Source of the DNA: Streptomyces sp. NBC_00224
GTDB lineage: Bacteria; Actinomycetota; Actinomycetes; Streptomycetales; Streptomycetaceae
Assembly (NCBI RefSeq): GCF_041435195.1
Contig: NZ_CP108106.1
Span: 5,180,501 to 5,244,500, forward strand
Direction: 5' to 3'
Length of the DNA stretch: 64,000 nucleotides
In this document: piece after piece, positions 47,132 to 57,059 of the stretch
Position numbering within the stretch: the stretch's first letter is position 1
How the letters are laid out: each line of letters starts with the position of its first letter
The notes under the pieces: generated by a model
What the model was told of the DNA's origin: nothing
Databases searched by the model: none
What the model saw: only the letters and a program-made list of their open reading frames with translations
Translations under genes and position numbers: made by a program

Positions 47132-48256
47132 CTAGACGTATCGCTCCAGGATCGACGACTCCGCCAACCGCGACAGCCCCTCGCGGACGCTCCGTGCGCG
47201 GGCCTCGCCGACGCCGTCCACCGTCTGGAGGTCGTCCACCGACGCGGCCAGCAGCTTCTGGAGGCCGCCGAAGTGCTCCACCAGGCGTTCGATGATCGCG
47301 CCGGGGAGGCGGGGGACCTTTGCCAGGAGGCGGTAGCCGCGGGGGGAGACCGCGGAGTCCAGCGTCTCGGGGGAGCCGCTGTAGCCCAACGCCCGCGCCA
47401 CTATGGGGAGTTCCAGGAGCTCCGCGTGGGTGAGTTCGTTCAGCTCCGTCAGCGCTTCCGGCACCGTGCGCGAGCGCTTCGCCGTGGGCTCGGGCACGTA
47501 GTCCCGGACCACCAGCTCGCGCTCGGGCTCGACGCCCGCGATCAGCTCGTCCAGCTGGAGCGAGAGCAGCCGGCCGTCCGTGCCCAACTCCACCACGTAC
47601 TCGGCGATTTCCGTGGCGATACGTCTCACCATCTCCAGGCGCTGGGCCACCGCCGTCACGTCCCGGACCGTCACCAGGTCCTCGATTTCGAGGGCGGAGA
47701 GCGTGCCTGCCACCTCGTCCAGGCGGAGCTTGTAGCGCTCCAGCGTCGCCAGCGCCTGGTTCGCGCGCGAGAGGATCGCCGCCGACTCCTCCAGGACCCG
47801 GCGCTCCCCGTTCACGTACAGCGCGATCAGGCGCATGGACTGGGAGACCGAGACGACCGGGTAGTTGCACTGCTTGGAGACCCGGTCCGCCGTGCGGTGG
47901 CGGGTGCCGGTCTCCTCCGTGGGGATGCCCGCGTCGGGGACCAGCTGCACCCCGGCCCGGTGGATCTTGGTGATGTCCTTGTCCAGGACCAGCGCGCCGT
48001 CCAGCTTGCACAGCTCGCGCAGCCGCGTCGCGGCGAACTCGACGTCCAGGACGAAGCCGCCCGTACACATCGAGTCGACCGTCTTGTCGAGGCCGAGGAC
48101 GATCAGGCCGCCCGTGTTGCCCCGGAGGATGCGCTCCAGGCCGTCGCGGAGTGCGGTTCCGGGCGCGACGGCGCTCAGCGCGGCACGCATCAGTACTTCG
48201 TTGCCGGAGCCTGTGCCGGACTTGCCGGATCCCGCTGCCCGGTCGTTGGCTGCCAC
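47132..48256 (-). CDS. disA: DNA-integrity scanning diadenylate cyclase
   Basis: The 374-residue enzyme makes the second messenger cyclic di-AMP from two ATP. The DAC domain shows KLDGALVLD (DGA motif) and TGTRHRTADRVSKQ (RHR motif). A helical spine follows, and the C-terminal HhH domain (VPRLPGAIIERLVEHFGGLQKL, VDGVGEARARSVREGL) binds branched DNA. The GTG at 48256 follows GGAGGAG. It begins 36 bp after radA on the same strand, a pairing common in actinobacteria and Bacillus, where RadA inhibits DisA. Confidence 0.95.
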   Translation of the reverse strand: MAANDRAAGSGKSGTGSGNEVLMRAALSAVAPGTALRDGLERILRGNTGGLIVLGLDKTVDSMCTGGFVLDVEFAATRLRELCKLDGALVLDKDITKIHRAGVQLVPDAGIPTEETGTRHRTADRVSKQCNYPVVSVSQSMRLIALYVNGERRVLEESAAILSRANQALATLERYKLRLDEVAGTLSALEIEDLVTVRDVTAVAQRLEMVRRIATEIAEYVVELGTDGRLLSLQLDELIAGVEPERELVVRDYVPEPTAKRSRTVPEALTELNELTHAELLELPIVARALGYSGSPETLDSAVSPRGYRLLAKVPRLPGAIIERLVEHFGGLQKLLAASVDDLQTVDGVGEARARSVREGLSRLAESSILERYV

Positions 48257-48292
48257 TGCACTCCTCCGGTCGCAGACGTTCGACGGCAAAGT

Positions 48293-49702
48293 CTACCGGC
48301 GCTCCTCCTCCCCCCGTGGGGCGTCCGCGCGACGCCCGCGCGGCAGCACCCGAAGCGCGTCCCCCATGTCGGCGACTTCCGTGACCTTCATACCGGCCGG
48401 GACCTTCCCCGGGTCGGACGGCACCAGCGCGTGTGTGAAGCCCAGACGGTGGGCCTCGGCGAGCCGGCGCTGGACGCCCGTCACCCGTCTGACCTCGCCC
48501 GCGAGCCCCACCTCACCGATCGCCACCAGGTTCTTCGGCAGCGGGGTGTCGCTCGCCGCCGACGCCAGCGCGAGGGCGATGGCCAGGTCCGCCGCGGGCT
48601 CGGAGAGCTTCACGCCGCCGACCGTGGCGCTGTAGATGTCGCGCTTGCCCAGCGCGCTGATCCGCCCGCGCTGCTCCAGGACCGCCAGCATCATCGAGAC
48701 CCGGGAGGTCTCCAGGCCGGACGTGGTGCGGCGGGGGGAGGGGATCTGGGAGTCGACGGTGAGCGCCTGGACCTCGGCCACCAGGGGCCTGCGGCCCTCC
48801 AGGGTCACCGTCAGACACGTGCCCGGCACCGGTTCGTCCCGCCGGGTGAGGAACAGGCCCGACGGGTCGGCCAGGCCCGTGATGCCCTCGTCGTGCAGCT
48901 CGAAGCAGCCGACCTCGTCCGTCGCCCCGTACCGGTTCTTCACGCCGCGCACCAGCCGCAGGCGCGCGTGGCGGTCGCCCTCGAAGGACAGGACCACGTC
49001 CACGAGGTGTTCGAGGAGACGGGGGCCCGCGATCGCGCCGTCCTTCGTCACGTGGCCGACCAGGAGCGTCGCCATCCCGCGCTCCTTCGAGGCGCGGATC
49101 AGCGCGCCGGCGACCTCGCGCACCTGGGCCATGCCGCCGGGCGCGCCGTCGATCTCCGGGGAGGCCACGGTCTGGACGGAGTCGAGGACGAGCAGGGACG
49201 GCTTGACCGCGTCCAGATGGCCGAGCACCGCGGAGAGGTCCGTCTCGGCCGCCAGATACAGATGGTCGTTGAGCGCGTTGATCCGGTCGGCGCGCAGCCG
49301 GACCTGGCTCGCGGACTCCTCGCCCGTCACATACAGCGTGCGGTGCTCCTCGCCGGCCGCCTTGGAGGCGACGTCGAGCAGCAGCGTGGACTTGCCGACG
49401 CCCGGCTCGCCCGCGAGCAGCACCACCGCGCCCGGGACGAGCCCGCCGCCCAGGACGCGGTCCAGCTCGTCGACGCCGGTCGAGCGCGCGGTGGCCTGGC
49501 GGGCGTCCACCTGGCCGATCGGCACCGCGGCGGCGGAGACCCGGCCCGCCGACGTGGTGCGCACAGCGGGCGCGCCGTACTCCTCGACCGTTCCCCACGC
49601 CTGGCACTCGGGGCAGCGGCCGAGCCACTTGGCGGTCGTCCAGCCGCATTCGGTGCAGCGGTAGGACGGCCGGTCCTTCGCGGATTTCGTACGGGTAGCC
49701 AT
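48293..49702 (-). CDS. radA: DNA repair ATPase RadA
   Basis: The 469-residue RecA-like helicase has a four-Cys zinc finger (YRCTECGWTTAKWLGRCPECQAWG), Walker A GEPGVGKSTLLL, a KNRFG-type motif written KNRYG (RGVKNRYGATDEVG), and a C-terminal Lon-protease-like domain (IALALASAASDTPLPKNLVAIGEVGLAGEVRRV). It drives branch migration in recombination and is cotranscribed with disA. The ATG at 49702 precedes the zinc finger directly. Confidence 0.96.
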   Translation of the reverse strand: MATRTKSAKDRPSYRCTECGWTTAKWLGRCPECQAWGTVEEYGAPAVRTTSAGRVSAAAVPIGQVDARQATARSTGVDELDRVLGGGLVPGAVVLLAGEPGVGKSTLLLDVASKAAGEEHRTLYVTGEESASQVRLRADRINALNDHLYLAAETDLSAVLGHLDAVKPSLLVLDSVQTVASPEIDGAPGGMAQVREVAGALIRASKERGMATLLVGHVTKDGAIAGPRLLEHLVDVVLSFEGDRHARLRLVRGVKNRYGATDEVGCFELHDEGITGLADPSGLFLTRRDEPVPGTCLTVTLEGRRPLVAEVQALTVDSQIPSPRRTTSGLETSRVSMMLAVLEQRGRISALGKRDIYSATVGGVKLSEPAADLAIALALASAASDTPLPKNLVAIGEVGLAGEVRRVTGVQRRLAEAHRLGFTHALVPSDPGKVPAGMKVTEVADMGDALRVLPRGRRADAPRGEEERR

Positions 49703-49804
49703 GGCGTCACCGTAGCGGCGACCACTGACAGTGCCTCCGGGCGGCGGGCCCTCGGGGGCTGGGCGGCGGCGCCTGCACGGCCGAAAGTCGTTCCCCCACA
49801 AGGA

Positions 49805-49861
49805 GGAAGGCAACGTTCCGCGCCGGGGAAGGCAAGCTTCCGCGACGGAAGGCCGGGTTCC
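49805..49861. promoter_or_regulatory. Three phased GGAA-N7-TTCC elements
   Basis: GGAAGGCAACGTTCC (49805-49819), GGAAGGCAAGCTTCC (49827-49841) and GGAAGGCCGGGTTCC (49847-49861) start 22 and 20 bp apart, close to two helical turns. They lie in the 249-bp region between divergent radA and the BACON gene and look like an operator array. Confidence 0.65.
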
Positions 49862-49951
49862 TGTCCCCTTTTGAGGGATACCTTCACCCGTAAGGAGTAA
49901 ATGTGCTCAAGGGGCGCTAAGGACCCGGGATCCTGCGCCTACCTTCGCCGG

Positions 49952-51631
49952 GTGAAGAGCAGCGGTCTGGATCACTCCACGCACACCACCGGCGCACACC
50001 GGGCGCAGCGCCGTGCGCCCGGGACGTTGACCCAGCGCCCGCCGGCGCGTTACGAGGCGTATCTCGACGGCCTGTTCACATACTGCCTGTCCGTGCTCTG
50101 CGACCACGAGGAGGCCGTCCACGTCCTCGGTGACGTCCTCGCGGTCTCCGAGCGGCAGCACGCGCGCTGCCCCGACACCGAGGCCGAGCGCAAGGCGTGG
50201 CTGTACGCGCTCGCGCGCTGGTCCTGTCTGCGCAAGCTCGCCGAGCGCAAACGCGACCGCAAGGGCGCCCACACCGGCCGCCCGCAGGCGTGCGAGCAGA
50301 GCACCTCGGCCCCCGTCGCGGCCGAGGAGGCCGAGCGGCGGCGCCGCGAGCTGGCCCTGCTCGCCTGGCCCGAGGCCGCCGGCACCACCCCCGAGCAGCG
50401 CGAGGCCCTGGAGCTCGCCGTCCGCCACCGGCTGGGCCCCCGCGAGGTCGCCTCCGTCCTCGGCATGAGCTACCCGGCCGCCCGCGAACTGCTCGCCGCC
50501 GGTGCCTGCGAGGTCGAGCGGACCCGGGCCGCGCTCGCCGTCGTGGAGACCGGCGGCTGCCCGTCGGTCGCCCGGCTCACCGGTGACCACCAGGTGCTGC
50601 TCTCGGCGGCCCTGCGCCGCGAGCTGGTCCGGCACGTCGACGACTGCCCGCGCTGCCGCCGGGCCGCCGAGCGCGCCGGGGCCGCCGGGCCCTGGCCGGG
50701 CTCCTCGGTCACCCCGGCCGCGCTGCCGCTGGCCGAGGCGCCGCGCGCGGCCGCGTACGCGGCGATGCTCCACGTGCCCAGGACCCGCGGCGGCGTCCCC
50801 CGCTTCGACCGGTCCGGCTTCCCGATGGACCCCAAGGACCGCGCCGCCCGCCGGGACCGGCTGCGCGCGCGTGCCGTGACGACCACGGTGGTGGCCACGG
50901 TCGTCGCCGCGCCCGCCTTCGCGCTCTGGGCCGCGTACCGGGGCGCCCCCGCGACCGGCGAGTCCCACGACGGCACCAAGATCACCGCCAGCGAGGCGGA
51001 CAGCGCGGGCGGCCTTGAGGGGCTCCCGTACGAGCGCTACGAGAACGCGGGCAACGCCCGCACCGACCCCGACCCCCGCTCCACCACCGGCAGCCGCGCC
51101 CCCGCCGACGTCTCCGTGGAGGTCGTCAGCCCCGGCTCGGCCAGCCCGACCAGCCCCGGCGACCTCACCGTCTCGGCCCGCTCGCAGGGCGGCGTCACGG
51201 TCCTCACGCTCACCGCGACGGGCGACGCCCCGGTGCGCTGGTCGCTGTGGACGAACGCGCCCTGGCTCGTCTTCAGCAGTACGGGCGGGACGCTGGAGGC
51301 GGGCGGAAACGTATCCGTGTACGTCTCCGTCAACCACGCGCGCGAGCCGCGCGGCCCGTGGTCGGCCCAGGTCGGCCTGCGGCCCTCGGGCGCGGTCGTA
51401 CGGATCACCGGGACCGGGCAGGGGACGCGGGCCATCCCGCCCGCCTCGCCCGACCCCGGCACGCCGTCCTCGCCGGAGCCGACCCCGCCCACGACAGCAA
51501 CGCCGCCGCCCGCCTCCCCGACGCCGACCAGCCCGTCGCCCACCCCGACCTCCCAGTCACCGACCCCGACGGCCCCGTCCTCGCCGCCGGACACCCCGAG
51601 CGACCCGGCGTCGCCGCCGCAGCCGTCATGA
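49952..51631 (+). CDS. Predicted sigma/anti-sigma fusion with exported BACON domain
   Basis: The 559-residue product has a sigma-like N-terminus: region 2-like YEAYLDGLFTYCLSVLCDHEEAVHVLG with AWLYALARWSCLRKLAER, and region 4-like ALELAVRHRLGPREVASVLGMSYPAARELL. A zinc-finger-like HVDDCPRCRRAAERAG and one membrane helix (TTTVVATVVAAPAFALWAA) follow. Outside lie a BACON-type beta domain (WSLWTNAPWLVFSSTGGTLEAGG) and a Pro/Thr/Ser-rich tail. The layout suggests signalling from the wall to transcription, but DNA binding is unproven. The GTG at 49952 follows TACCTT (49940-49945) by 6 bp; an ATG at 49901 with AAGGAG is the alternative start. Confidence 0.72.
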   Translation: MKSSGLDHSTHTTGAHRAQRRAPGTLTQRPPARYEAYLDGLFTYCLSVLCDHEEAVHVLGDVLAVSERQHARCPDTEAERKAWLYALARWSCLRKLAERKRDRKGAHTGRPQACEQSTSAPVAAEEAERRRRELALLAWPEAAGTTPEQREALELAVRHRLGPREVASVLGMSYPAARELLAAGACEVERTRAALAVVETGGCPSVARLTGDHQVLLSAALRRELVRHVDDCPRCRRAAERAGAAGPWPGSSVTPAALPLAEAPRAAAYAAMLHVPRTRGGVPRFDRSGFPMDPKDRAARRDRLRARAVTTTVVATVVAAPAFALWAAYRGAPATGESHDGTKITASEADSAGGLEGLPYERYENAGNARTDPDPRSTTGSRAPADVSVEVVSPGSASPTSPGDLTVSARSQGGVTVLTLTATGDAPVRWSLWTNAPWLVFSSTGGTLEAGGNVSVYVSVNHAREPRGPWSAQVGLRPSGAVVRITGTGQGTRAIPPASPDPGTPSSPEPTPPTTATPPPASPTPTSPSPTPTSQSPTPTAPSSPPDTPSDPASPPQPS

Positions 51632-51651
51632 GGGCGCCGCCGGTACGGCCG

Positions 51652-52464
51652 TCAGCGTGCCGGGTCCGCCGGGTGCGGTGCCACCAGCGGCAGCGAGGAC
51701 GCGAGCCGCGCCTCGCACAGGCCCACGAGCACGGCGTACGCCTTCTTGCCCATCAGCTCGGTCAGCTCCGGCCGGTAGGTCACATAGACCGGCTCGCCCG
51801 CGCCGTGCGCCGAGGTCGCCGAGGTGCACCACCAGTGCAGGTCGTGGCCGCCCGGACCCCAGCCGCGCCGGTCGTACTCACCGATCGAGATCTGCAGCAC
51901 GCGCGTCTCGTCCGGCCGGTCGATCCAGTCGTACGTACGCCGCACCGGCAGCTGCCAGCAGACGTCCGGCTTGGTCTCCAGCGGCTCCTTGCCCTCCTTG
52001 AGCGCCAGGATGTGCAGCGAGCAGCCCGCGCCGCCCGCGAACCCGGGCCGGTTCTGGAAGATGCAGGAACCTTCCCACCTGCGGGTCTGCCGCTCGCCGT
52101 CCTCGTCGAGCTGGACCCAGCCGCTCTGCGTGCCCTCGTCGTGGAACTGCCACAGGTCCGGGGTGAGCCGCGCCACGTGCCCCGCCACACGCTTCTCGTC
52201 GTCCTCGTCCGAGAAGTGCGCGCCGAGCGTGCAGCACCCGTCGTCGGCGCGGCCCGCCTGGATGCCCTGGCAGCCGCTGCCGAAGACGCAGGTCCACCGC
52301 GAGGTCAGCCAGGTCAGGTCGCAGCGGAAGATCTGTTCGTCGTCGGTGGGGTCCGGGAACTCGACCCACGCGCGCGGGAAGTCGACCCCCTGCTCGTCGG
52401 CCCGCTGCTTGGGAGTCTTGGGGGCCTTGGCTTTGCCCGGCTTCGCCTTTTTCGTCTTTGGCAC
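51652..52464 (-). CDS. Conserved Cys-rich cytoplasmic protein of unknown function
   Basis: The 270-residue product starts with a Lys/Pro/Ala-rich basic tail (~25 residues). A globular domain follows with clustered Cys ([61 protein letters not shown] and [14 protein letters not shown]). The spacing could bind a metal or iron-sulphur centre, resembling YkgJ-type cysteine clusters, but I cannot assign a family. The GTG at 52464 is close to the divergent ppx start, so the two share a 40-bp promoter region. Confidence 0.65.
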   Translation of the reverse strand: MPKTKKAKPGKAKAPKTPKQRADEQGVDFPRAWVEFPDPTDDEQIFRCDLTWLTSRWTCVFGSGCQGIQAGRADDGCCTLGAHFSDEDDEKRVAGHVARLTPDLWQFHDEGTQSGWVQLDEDGERQTRRWEGSCIFQNRPGFAGGAGCSLHILALKEGKEPLETKPDVCWQLPVRRTYDWIDRPDETRVLQISIGEYDRRGWGPGGHDLHWWCTSATSAHGAGEPVYVTYRPELTELMGKKAYAVLVGLCEARLASSLPLVAPHPADPAR

Positions 52465-52504
52465 GGGACAAGCGTATGTCCGCAACGGCAGTAGCGTTCA
52501 GCCC

Positions 52505-53437
52505 ATGAGACTCGGAGTCCTCGATGTGGGGTCGAATACGGTTCACCTGCTGGTGGTGGACGCGCACGCCGGTGCCGCGCCGCTGCCCGCGTACTCGCAC
52601 AAGGCCGAGCTGAGGCTCGCCGAACTCCTCGACGGGGACGGTGCGATCGGACCGGAAGGCGTCGACCGGCTGGTGGCCACGGTCAGCGGCGCGCTGATCG
52701 CGGCCGAGGACAAGGGCGTCGAGGAAATGCTCCCGTTCGCCACCTCCGCGGTGCGCGAGGCGAGCAACGCGGACCTGGTGATCGGCCGGGTCAAGGAGGA
52801 GACCGGCGTCGACCTCGGTGTCCTCTCCGGCGAGGAGGAGGCCCGCCTCACCTTCCTCGCGGCCCGCCGCTGGTACGGCTGGTCCGCCGGAAAACTGCTG
52901 CTCCTGGACATCGGTGGCGGCTCCCTGGAGATCGCGTACGGGATCGACGAGGAGCCCGACGCGGCCGTGTCGCTGCCGCTGGGCGCCGGCCGGCTCACCG
53001 CGGCCTGGCTGCCGGGCGACCCGCCGGACCCCTCCGACGTACGGGCGCTGCGCCGCCACGTACGCGCGCAGATCGCCCGTACGGTCGGCGAGTTCATCCG
53101 CTCCGGCTCGCCGGACCACGTCGTCGCCACCTCCAAGACCTTCAAGCAGCTCGCCAGGATCGCGGGCGCCGCCCGCTCCACCGAGGGCGTGTACGTCCAG
53201 CGCACCCTGAGCCGCAAGTCGCTGGAGGAGTGGGTGCCCAAGCTCGCCGCGATGACCACCGAGCAGCGCGGCACGCTGCCCGGCGTCTCCGAGGGCCGCG
53301 CGCGCCAGCTGCTCGCGGGGGCGCTGGTGGCCGAGGGGGCGATGGACCTGTTCGGGGTGGAGGAGCTGGAGATCTGCCCGTGGGCGCTGCGCGAGGGCGT
53401 GATCCTGCGCCACCTGGACCAGCTGCCGGTGGGATGA
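52505..53437 (+). CDS. ppx: Ppx/GppA-family exopolyphosphatase
   Basis: The 310-residue product has the ASKHA ATPase-like motifs [16 protein letters not shown] (N-terminal phosphate loop), [13 protein letters not shown] and [15 protein letters not shown]. It should hydrolyse inorganic polyphosphate or pppGpp. It lacks the C-terminal HD-like domains of E. coli Ppx, as is usual for the shorter actinobacterial form. TAGCGT (52490-52495) lies 9 bp before the ATG, suggesting a near-leaderless message. Confidence 0.88.
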   Translation: MRLGVLDVGSNTVHLLVVDAHAGAAPLPAYSHKAELRLAELLDGDGAIGPEGVDRLVATVSGALIAAEDKGVEEMLPFATSAVREASNADLVIGRVKEETGVDLGVLSGEEEARLTFLAARRWYGWSAGKLLLLDIGGGSLEIAYGIDEEPDAAVSLPLGAGRLTAAWLPGDPPDPSDVRALRRHVRAQIARTVGEFIRSGSPDHVVATSKTFKQLARIAGAARSTEGVYVQRTLSRKSLEEWVPKLAAMTTEQRGTLPGVSEGRARQLLAGALVAEGAMDLFGVEELEICPWALREGVILRHLDQLPVG

Positions 53438-53537
53438 CGAGGGTCGCCGCAGGCCCTGCCCCGGTGCGGGCGAAGGGGTCCGGCCAGGTGGACGGTCCCC
53501 TCGCGGCCCCTCTTGTGGGTGCCCGTACGCTGTCTCC

Positions 53538-54353
53538 GTGGCAGAACCAGTAGTGCGCATCCCGGATGCGAAGGTCGCCCTGTCGACGGCTTCGGTCTAT
53601 CCGGAGTCGACGGCGACGGCCTTCGAGATCGCCGCGCGCCTGGGGTACGACGGCGTCGAGGTCATGGTCTGGACCGACCCGGTCAGCCAGGACATCGACG
53701 CCCTGCGCCGCCTCTCCGACTACCACCAGGTGCCGATCCTGGCCGTTCACGCCCCCTGTCTGCTGATCACCCAGCGGGTCTGGTCGACCGACCCCTGGGT
53801 GAAGCTGCAACGGGCGAGAGCCGCTGCCGAGAAGCTGGGCGCCTCCACCGTGGTGGTGCACCCGCCGTTCCGCTGGCAGCGCCAGTACGCCCGCGACTTC
53901 GTCACCGGCATCTGGCGGATGGCGGACGAGACGGACGTACGGTTCGCCGTCGAGAACATGTACCCCTGGCGCTACCGCGACCGGGAGATGCTCGCGTACG
54001 CACCCGACTGGGACGTCACCAAGGACGACTACCGGCACTTCACGGTCGACCTCTCGCACGCCGCGACCGCCCGCACCGACGCGATGGCACTCGTCGACCG
54101 CATGGGCGACCGGCTCGCCCACGTCCACCTCGCCGACGGCAAGGGCTCCGCCAAGGACGAGCACCTGGTGCCCGGCCGGGGCAACCAGCCGTGCGCCGAG
54201 CTCCTGGAGGGCCTGGCCCGCACCGGCTTCGACGGGCACGTCGTCATCGAGGTCAACACCCGCCGGGCCATGTCCGCGGCCGAACGCGAGGCCGACCTCG
54301 CGGAGGCCCTTGCCTTCACCCGGCTGCACCTCGCCTCGAAGGTGCGCCGGTGA
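53538..54353 (+). CDS. Sugar phosphate isomerase/epimerase-like TIM-barrel protein
   Basis: The 271-residue product belongs to the xylose-isomerase-like (AP-endonuclease 2) TIM barrels. Metal ligands are suggested by Glu in [11 protein letters not shown], Asp/His in [11 protein letters not shown], His in LAHVHLADG and Glu in HVVIEVNTR. The substrate is unknown. The GTG at 53538 follows TACGCT (53528-53533 region) closely, fitting a leaderless message. Its stop overlaps the GTG of the TetR gene (GTGA), so the two are coupled. Confidence 0.83.
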   Translation: MAEPVVRIPDAKVALSTASVYPESTATAFEIAARLGYDGVEVMVWTDPVSQDIDALRRLSDYHQVPILAVHAPCLLITQRVWSTDPWVKLQRARAAAEKLGASTVVVHPPFRWQRQYARDFVTGIWRMADETDVRFAVENMYPWRYRDREMLAYAPDWDVTKDDYRHFTVDLSHAATARTDAMALVDRMGDRLAHVHLADGKGSAKDEHLVPGRGNQPCAELLEGLARTGFDGHVVIEVNTRRAMSAAEREADLAEALAFTRLHLASKVRR

Positions 54354-54988
54354 CCGGCACGGCTTCCGCGTCCGCCCCGCGCCGCCGGGGCCGGGGCCGT
54401 CCGTCGCGCGCCGAGGCCGACAGCGGCCCCGGGGCGCGCGAGCGGATCCTGGAGGCGGCCCGGGCGGAGTTCGCCCAGCGCGGCTACGACAAGACGTCCG
54501 TACGCGGCATCGCCAAGGCGGCCGACGTGGACGCGGCGCTCGTCCACCACTACTTCGGCACCAAGGACGAGGTGTTCGAGGCGGCGGTGGAGATGACCCT
54601 GGAGCCGGTCCAGCCGGCCCCGGCGGTGGTCGGTGCCGGCGCCTCCCTCGACGGCGTCGGCGAACGCATGGCCCGCTACTTCATCGAGGTCTGGGAGAAC
54701 CCCGCCACGCGCGCGCAGCTCCTCGCGCTCTTCCGCTCGGCCCTGACCCACGAGGCGGCGGCGAAGGTCCTGCGCACCTTCGTCCTGCGCCGCGTCCTGG
54801 AACGGGTGGCGGCGGACCTGGACGTCCCCGACCCCCGCTTCCGCGCGGAACTGGCGGCGTCGCACATGGTGGGCATCGCGGTCCTGCGCTACGTCATCAA
54901 GGTCGAACCACTGGCGTCCACGGACCCGGAGGAGATCATCAGGATGGTGGCACCGACCCTGCAGAGATATCTGACGGACCCGGGCTGA
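54350..54988 (+). CDS. TetR/AcrR-family transcriptional regulator
   Basis: The 212-residue product has an Arg/Pro-rich N-terminal extension (~30 residues). A TetR DNA-binding domain ([46 protein letters not shown]) and an effector-binding helical domain follow. The start overlaps the stop of the sugar-isomerase-like gene, so it may regulate that gene or the operon; the ligand is unknown. Clear signals for another partner are absent. Confidence 0.87.
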   Translation: MTGTASASAPRRRGRGRPSRAEADSGPGARERILEAARAEFAQRGYDKTSVRGIAKAADVDAALVHHYFGTKDEVFEAAVEMTLEPVQPAPAVVGAGASLDGVGERMARYFIEVWENPATRAQLLALFRSALTHEAAAKVLRTFVLRRVLERVAADLDVPDPRFRAELAASHMVGIAVLRYVIKVEPLASTDPEEIIRMVAPTLQRYLTDPG

Positions 54989-55164
54989 TCCGTCGACCGG
55001 TCCTCTCCGGCCTCCCCGCCCGCCGGTCCCTGGCCCCCTGCCCCGGCCGCCCGGATGCCGAGCCACCCGTCCCGCCATCCGGACACCCCGTCCAGATCTT
55101 GGAGCCGGAGCGTACGCTCGAAGCAGCCCGATCTGGCTATTCAGGATGCTGAGGAGCAAGCGCA

Positions 55165-57015
55165 ATGCCCGAGCTGAGGTCCCGCACCGTCACCCACGGC
55201 CGCAACATGGCCGGCGCCCGCGCCCTGATGCGCGCCTCGGGCGTAGCCGGCGCGGACATCGGCAAGCCGATCATCGCGGTGGCGAACAGCTTCACCGAGT
55301 TCGTGCCCGGGCACACCCACCTCGCCCCCGTCGGCCGCATCGTCTCCGACGCGATCCTGGCCGCCGGCGCCGTCCCCCGCGAGTTCAACACCATCGCGGT
55401 CGACGACGGCATCGCGATGGGCCACGGCGGCATGCTCTACAGCCTGCCTTCCCGCGACCTGATCGCGGACAGCGTGGAGTACATGGTCGAGGCCCACTGC
55501 GCCGACGCCCTGATCTGCATCTCCAACTGCGACAAGATCACCCCGGGCATGCTGATGGCCGCGATGCGCCTCAACATCCCCGCCGTCTTCGTCTCCGGCG
55601 GCCCGATGGAGGCCGGCCAGGCCACCCTCGTCGACGGCACCGTCCGCAAGCTCGACCTGATCAACGCGATCAGCGACGCGGTCAACGAGAACGTCTCCGA
55701 CGAGGACATCCTCCGTATCGAGGAGAACGCCTGCCCCACCTGCGGCAGCTGTTCCGGCATGTTCACCGCCAACTCGATGAACTGCCTGACCGAGGCCATC
55801 GGCCTGAGCCTGCCCGGCAACGGCTCGGTCCTCGCCACCCACACGGCCCGCCGCGCCCTGTACGAGAACGCGGCCCGCACGGTCGTCGACATCACCAAGC
55901 GGTACTACGAGGACGACGACGCCTCCGTCCTCCCGCGCAGCATCGCCACGCGCGCGGCGTTCGAGAACGCCATGGCCCTCGACATCGCCATGGGCGGCTC
56001 CACCAACACGATCCTGCACCTGCTCGCCGCCGCCCAGGAGGCCGAGCTCGACTACGGCCTCCCGGACATGGACGCGATCTCGCGCCGCGTCCCCTGCCTG
56101 GCCAAGGTCGCGCCCAACGTCGCGCCCTCGACCACGTACTACATGGAGGACGTGCACCGCGCGGGCGGCATCCCCGCCATCCTCGGCGAGCTCTACCGCG
56201 CGGGCCTGCTCAACGAGGACGTCCACGCCGTCCACTCCCGCTCCATCAAGGAGTGGCTGGACGCATGGGACGTGCGCGGCGGCTCGGCGACGCCCGAGTC
56301 CGTCGAGCTGTGGCACGCGGCCCCCGGCTGCGAGCGCTCGGCGACCGCGTTCTCCCAGTCCAAGCGCTGGGAGACGCTGGACACGGACGCGGCGAACGGC
56401 TGCATCCGCGACGCCGCCCACGCGTACTCGCAGGACGGCGGCCTGGCCGTCCTCAAGGGCAACCTCGCCGAGGACGGCTGCGTCGTGAAGACGGCCGGCG
56501 TCGACGAGTCCATCTGGACGTTCGAGGGCCCGGCGGTCGTCTGCGAGTCGCAGGACGAGGCCGTCGACAAGATCCTCCGCAAGGAGATCAAGGAGGGCGA
56601 CGTCGTCGTCATCCGCTACGAGGGCCCCAAGGGCGGCCCCGGTATGCAGGAGATGCTCTACCCGACGTCGTTCCTCAAGGGCCGCGGCCTCGGCAAGTCC
56701 TGCGCGCTGATCACGGACGGCCGCTTCTCCGGCGGCACTTCGGGCCTCTCCATCGGCCACGCCTCGCCCGAGGCGGCGTCCGGCGGCACGATCGCCCTGG
56801 TCGAGGACGGCGACCGCATCCGCATCGACATCCCCAACCGTACGATCGAACTCCTCGTCCCCGAGCCCGAACTGACGACTCGTCGTGAGGCGCTGGGCGG
56901 CGTCTACGCCCCGAAGTCCCGCGAACGCAAGGTCTCGGCAGCCCTGCGGGCATACGCGGCGATGGCCACGAGCGCGGACAAGGGCGCGGTCAGGGACGTG
57001 TCGAAGCTGGGCTGA
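55165..57015 (+). CDS. ilvD: Dihydroxy-acid dehydratase
   Basis: The 616-residue enzyme dehydrates 2,3-dihydroxy acids in isoleucine and valine synthesis and also supplies precursors for pantothenate. Cys ligands of its Fe-S cluster lie in [14 protein letters not shown] and [37 protein letters not shown] is the conserved C-terminal motif. The ATG at 55165 follows GAGGAG. About 176 bp of leader region separate it from the TetR gene. A strong bidirectional hairpin lies after the stop. Confidence 0.96.
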   Translation: MPELRSRTVTHGRNMAGARALMRASGVAGADIGKPIIAVANSFTEFVPGHTHLAPVGRIVSDAILAAGAVPREFNTIAVDDGIAMGHGGMLYSLPSRDLIADSVEYMVEAHCADALICISNCDKITPGMLMAAMRLNIPAVFVSGGPMEAGQATLVDGTVRKLDLINAISDAVNENVSDEDILRIEENACPTCGSCSGMFTANSMNCLTEAIGLSLPGNGSVLATHTARRALYENAARTVVDITKRYYEDDDASVLPRSIATRAAFENAMALDIAMGGSTNTILHLLAAAQEAELDYGLPDMDAISRRVPCLAKVAPNVAPSTTYYMEDVHRAGGIPAILGELYRAGLLNEDVHAVHSRSIKEWLDAWDVRGGSATPESVELWHAAPGCERSATAFSQSKRWETLDTDAANGCIRDAAHAYSQDGGLAVLKGNLAEDGCVVKTAGVDESIWTFEGPAVVCESQDEAVDKILRKEIKEGDVVVIRYEGPKGGPGMQEMLYPTSFLKGRGLGKSCALITDGRFSGGTSGLSIGHASPEAASGGTIALVEDGDRIRIDIPNRTIELLVPEPELTTRREALGGVYAPKSRERKVSAALRAYAAMATSADKGAVRDVSKLG

Positions 57016-57022
57016 CGCCAAT

Positions 57023-57059
57023 GGAGGGTGAAGGGGTGCGCGGCACCCCTTCACCCTCC
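57023..57059. terminator. Bidirectional terminator between ilvD and the kinase gene
   Basis: A perfect 17-bp stem (57023-57039 with 57043-57059) has a 3-nt loop. Its right arm includes the stop codon of the kinase gene. Confidence 0.88.

Noticed and set aside
55090..55164. Leader-peptide attenuator before ilvD.
   Set aside because: No short frame rich in Ile, Val or Leu with a competing hairpin could be identified.
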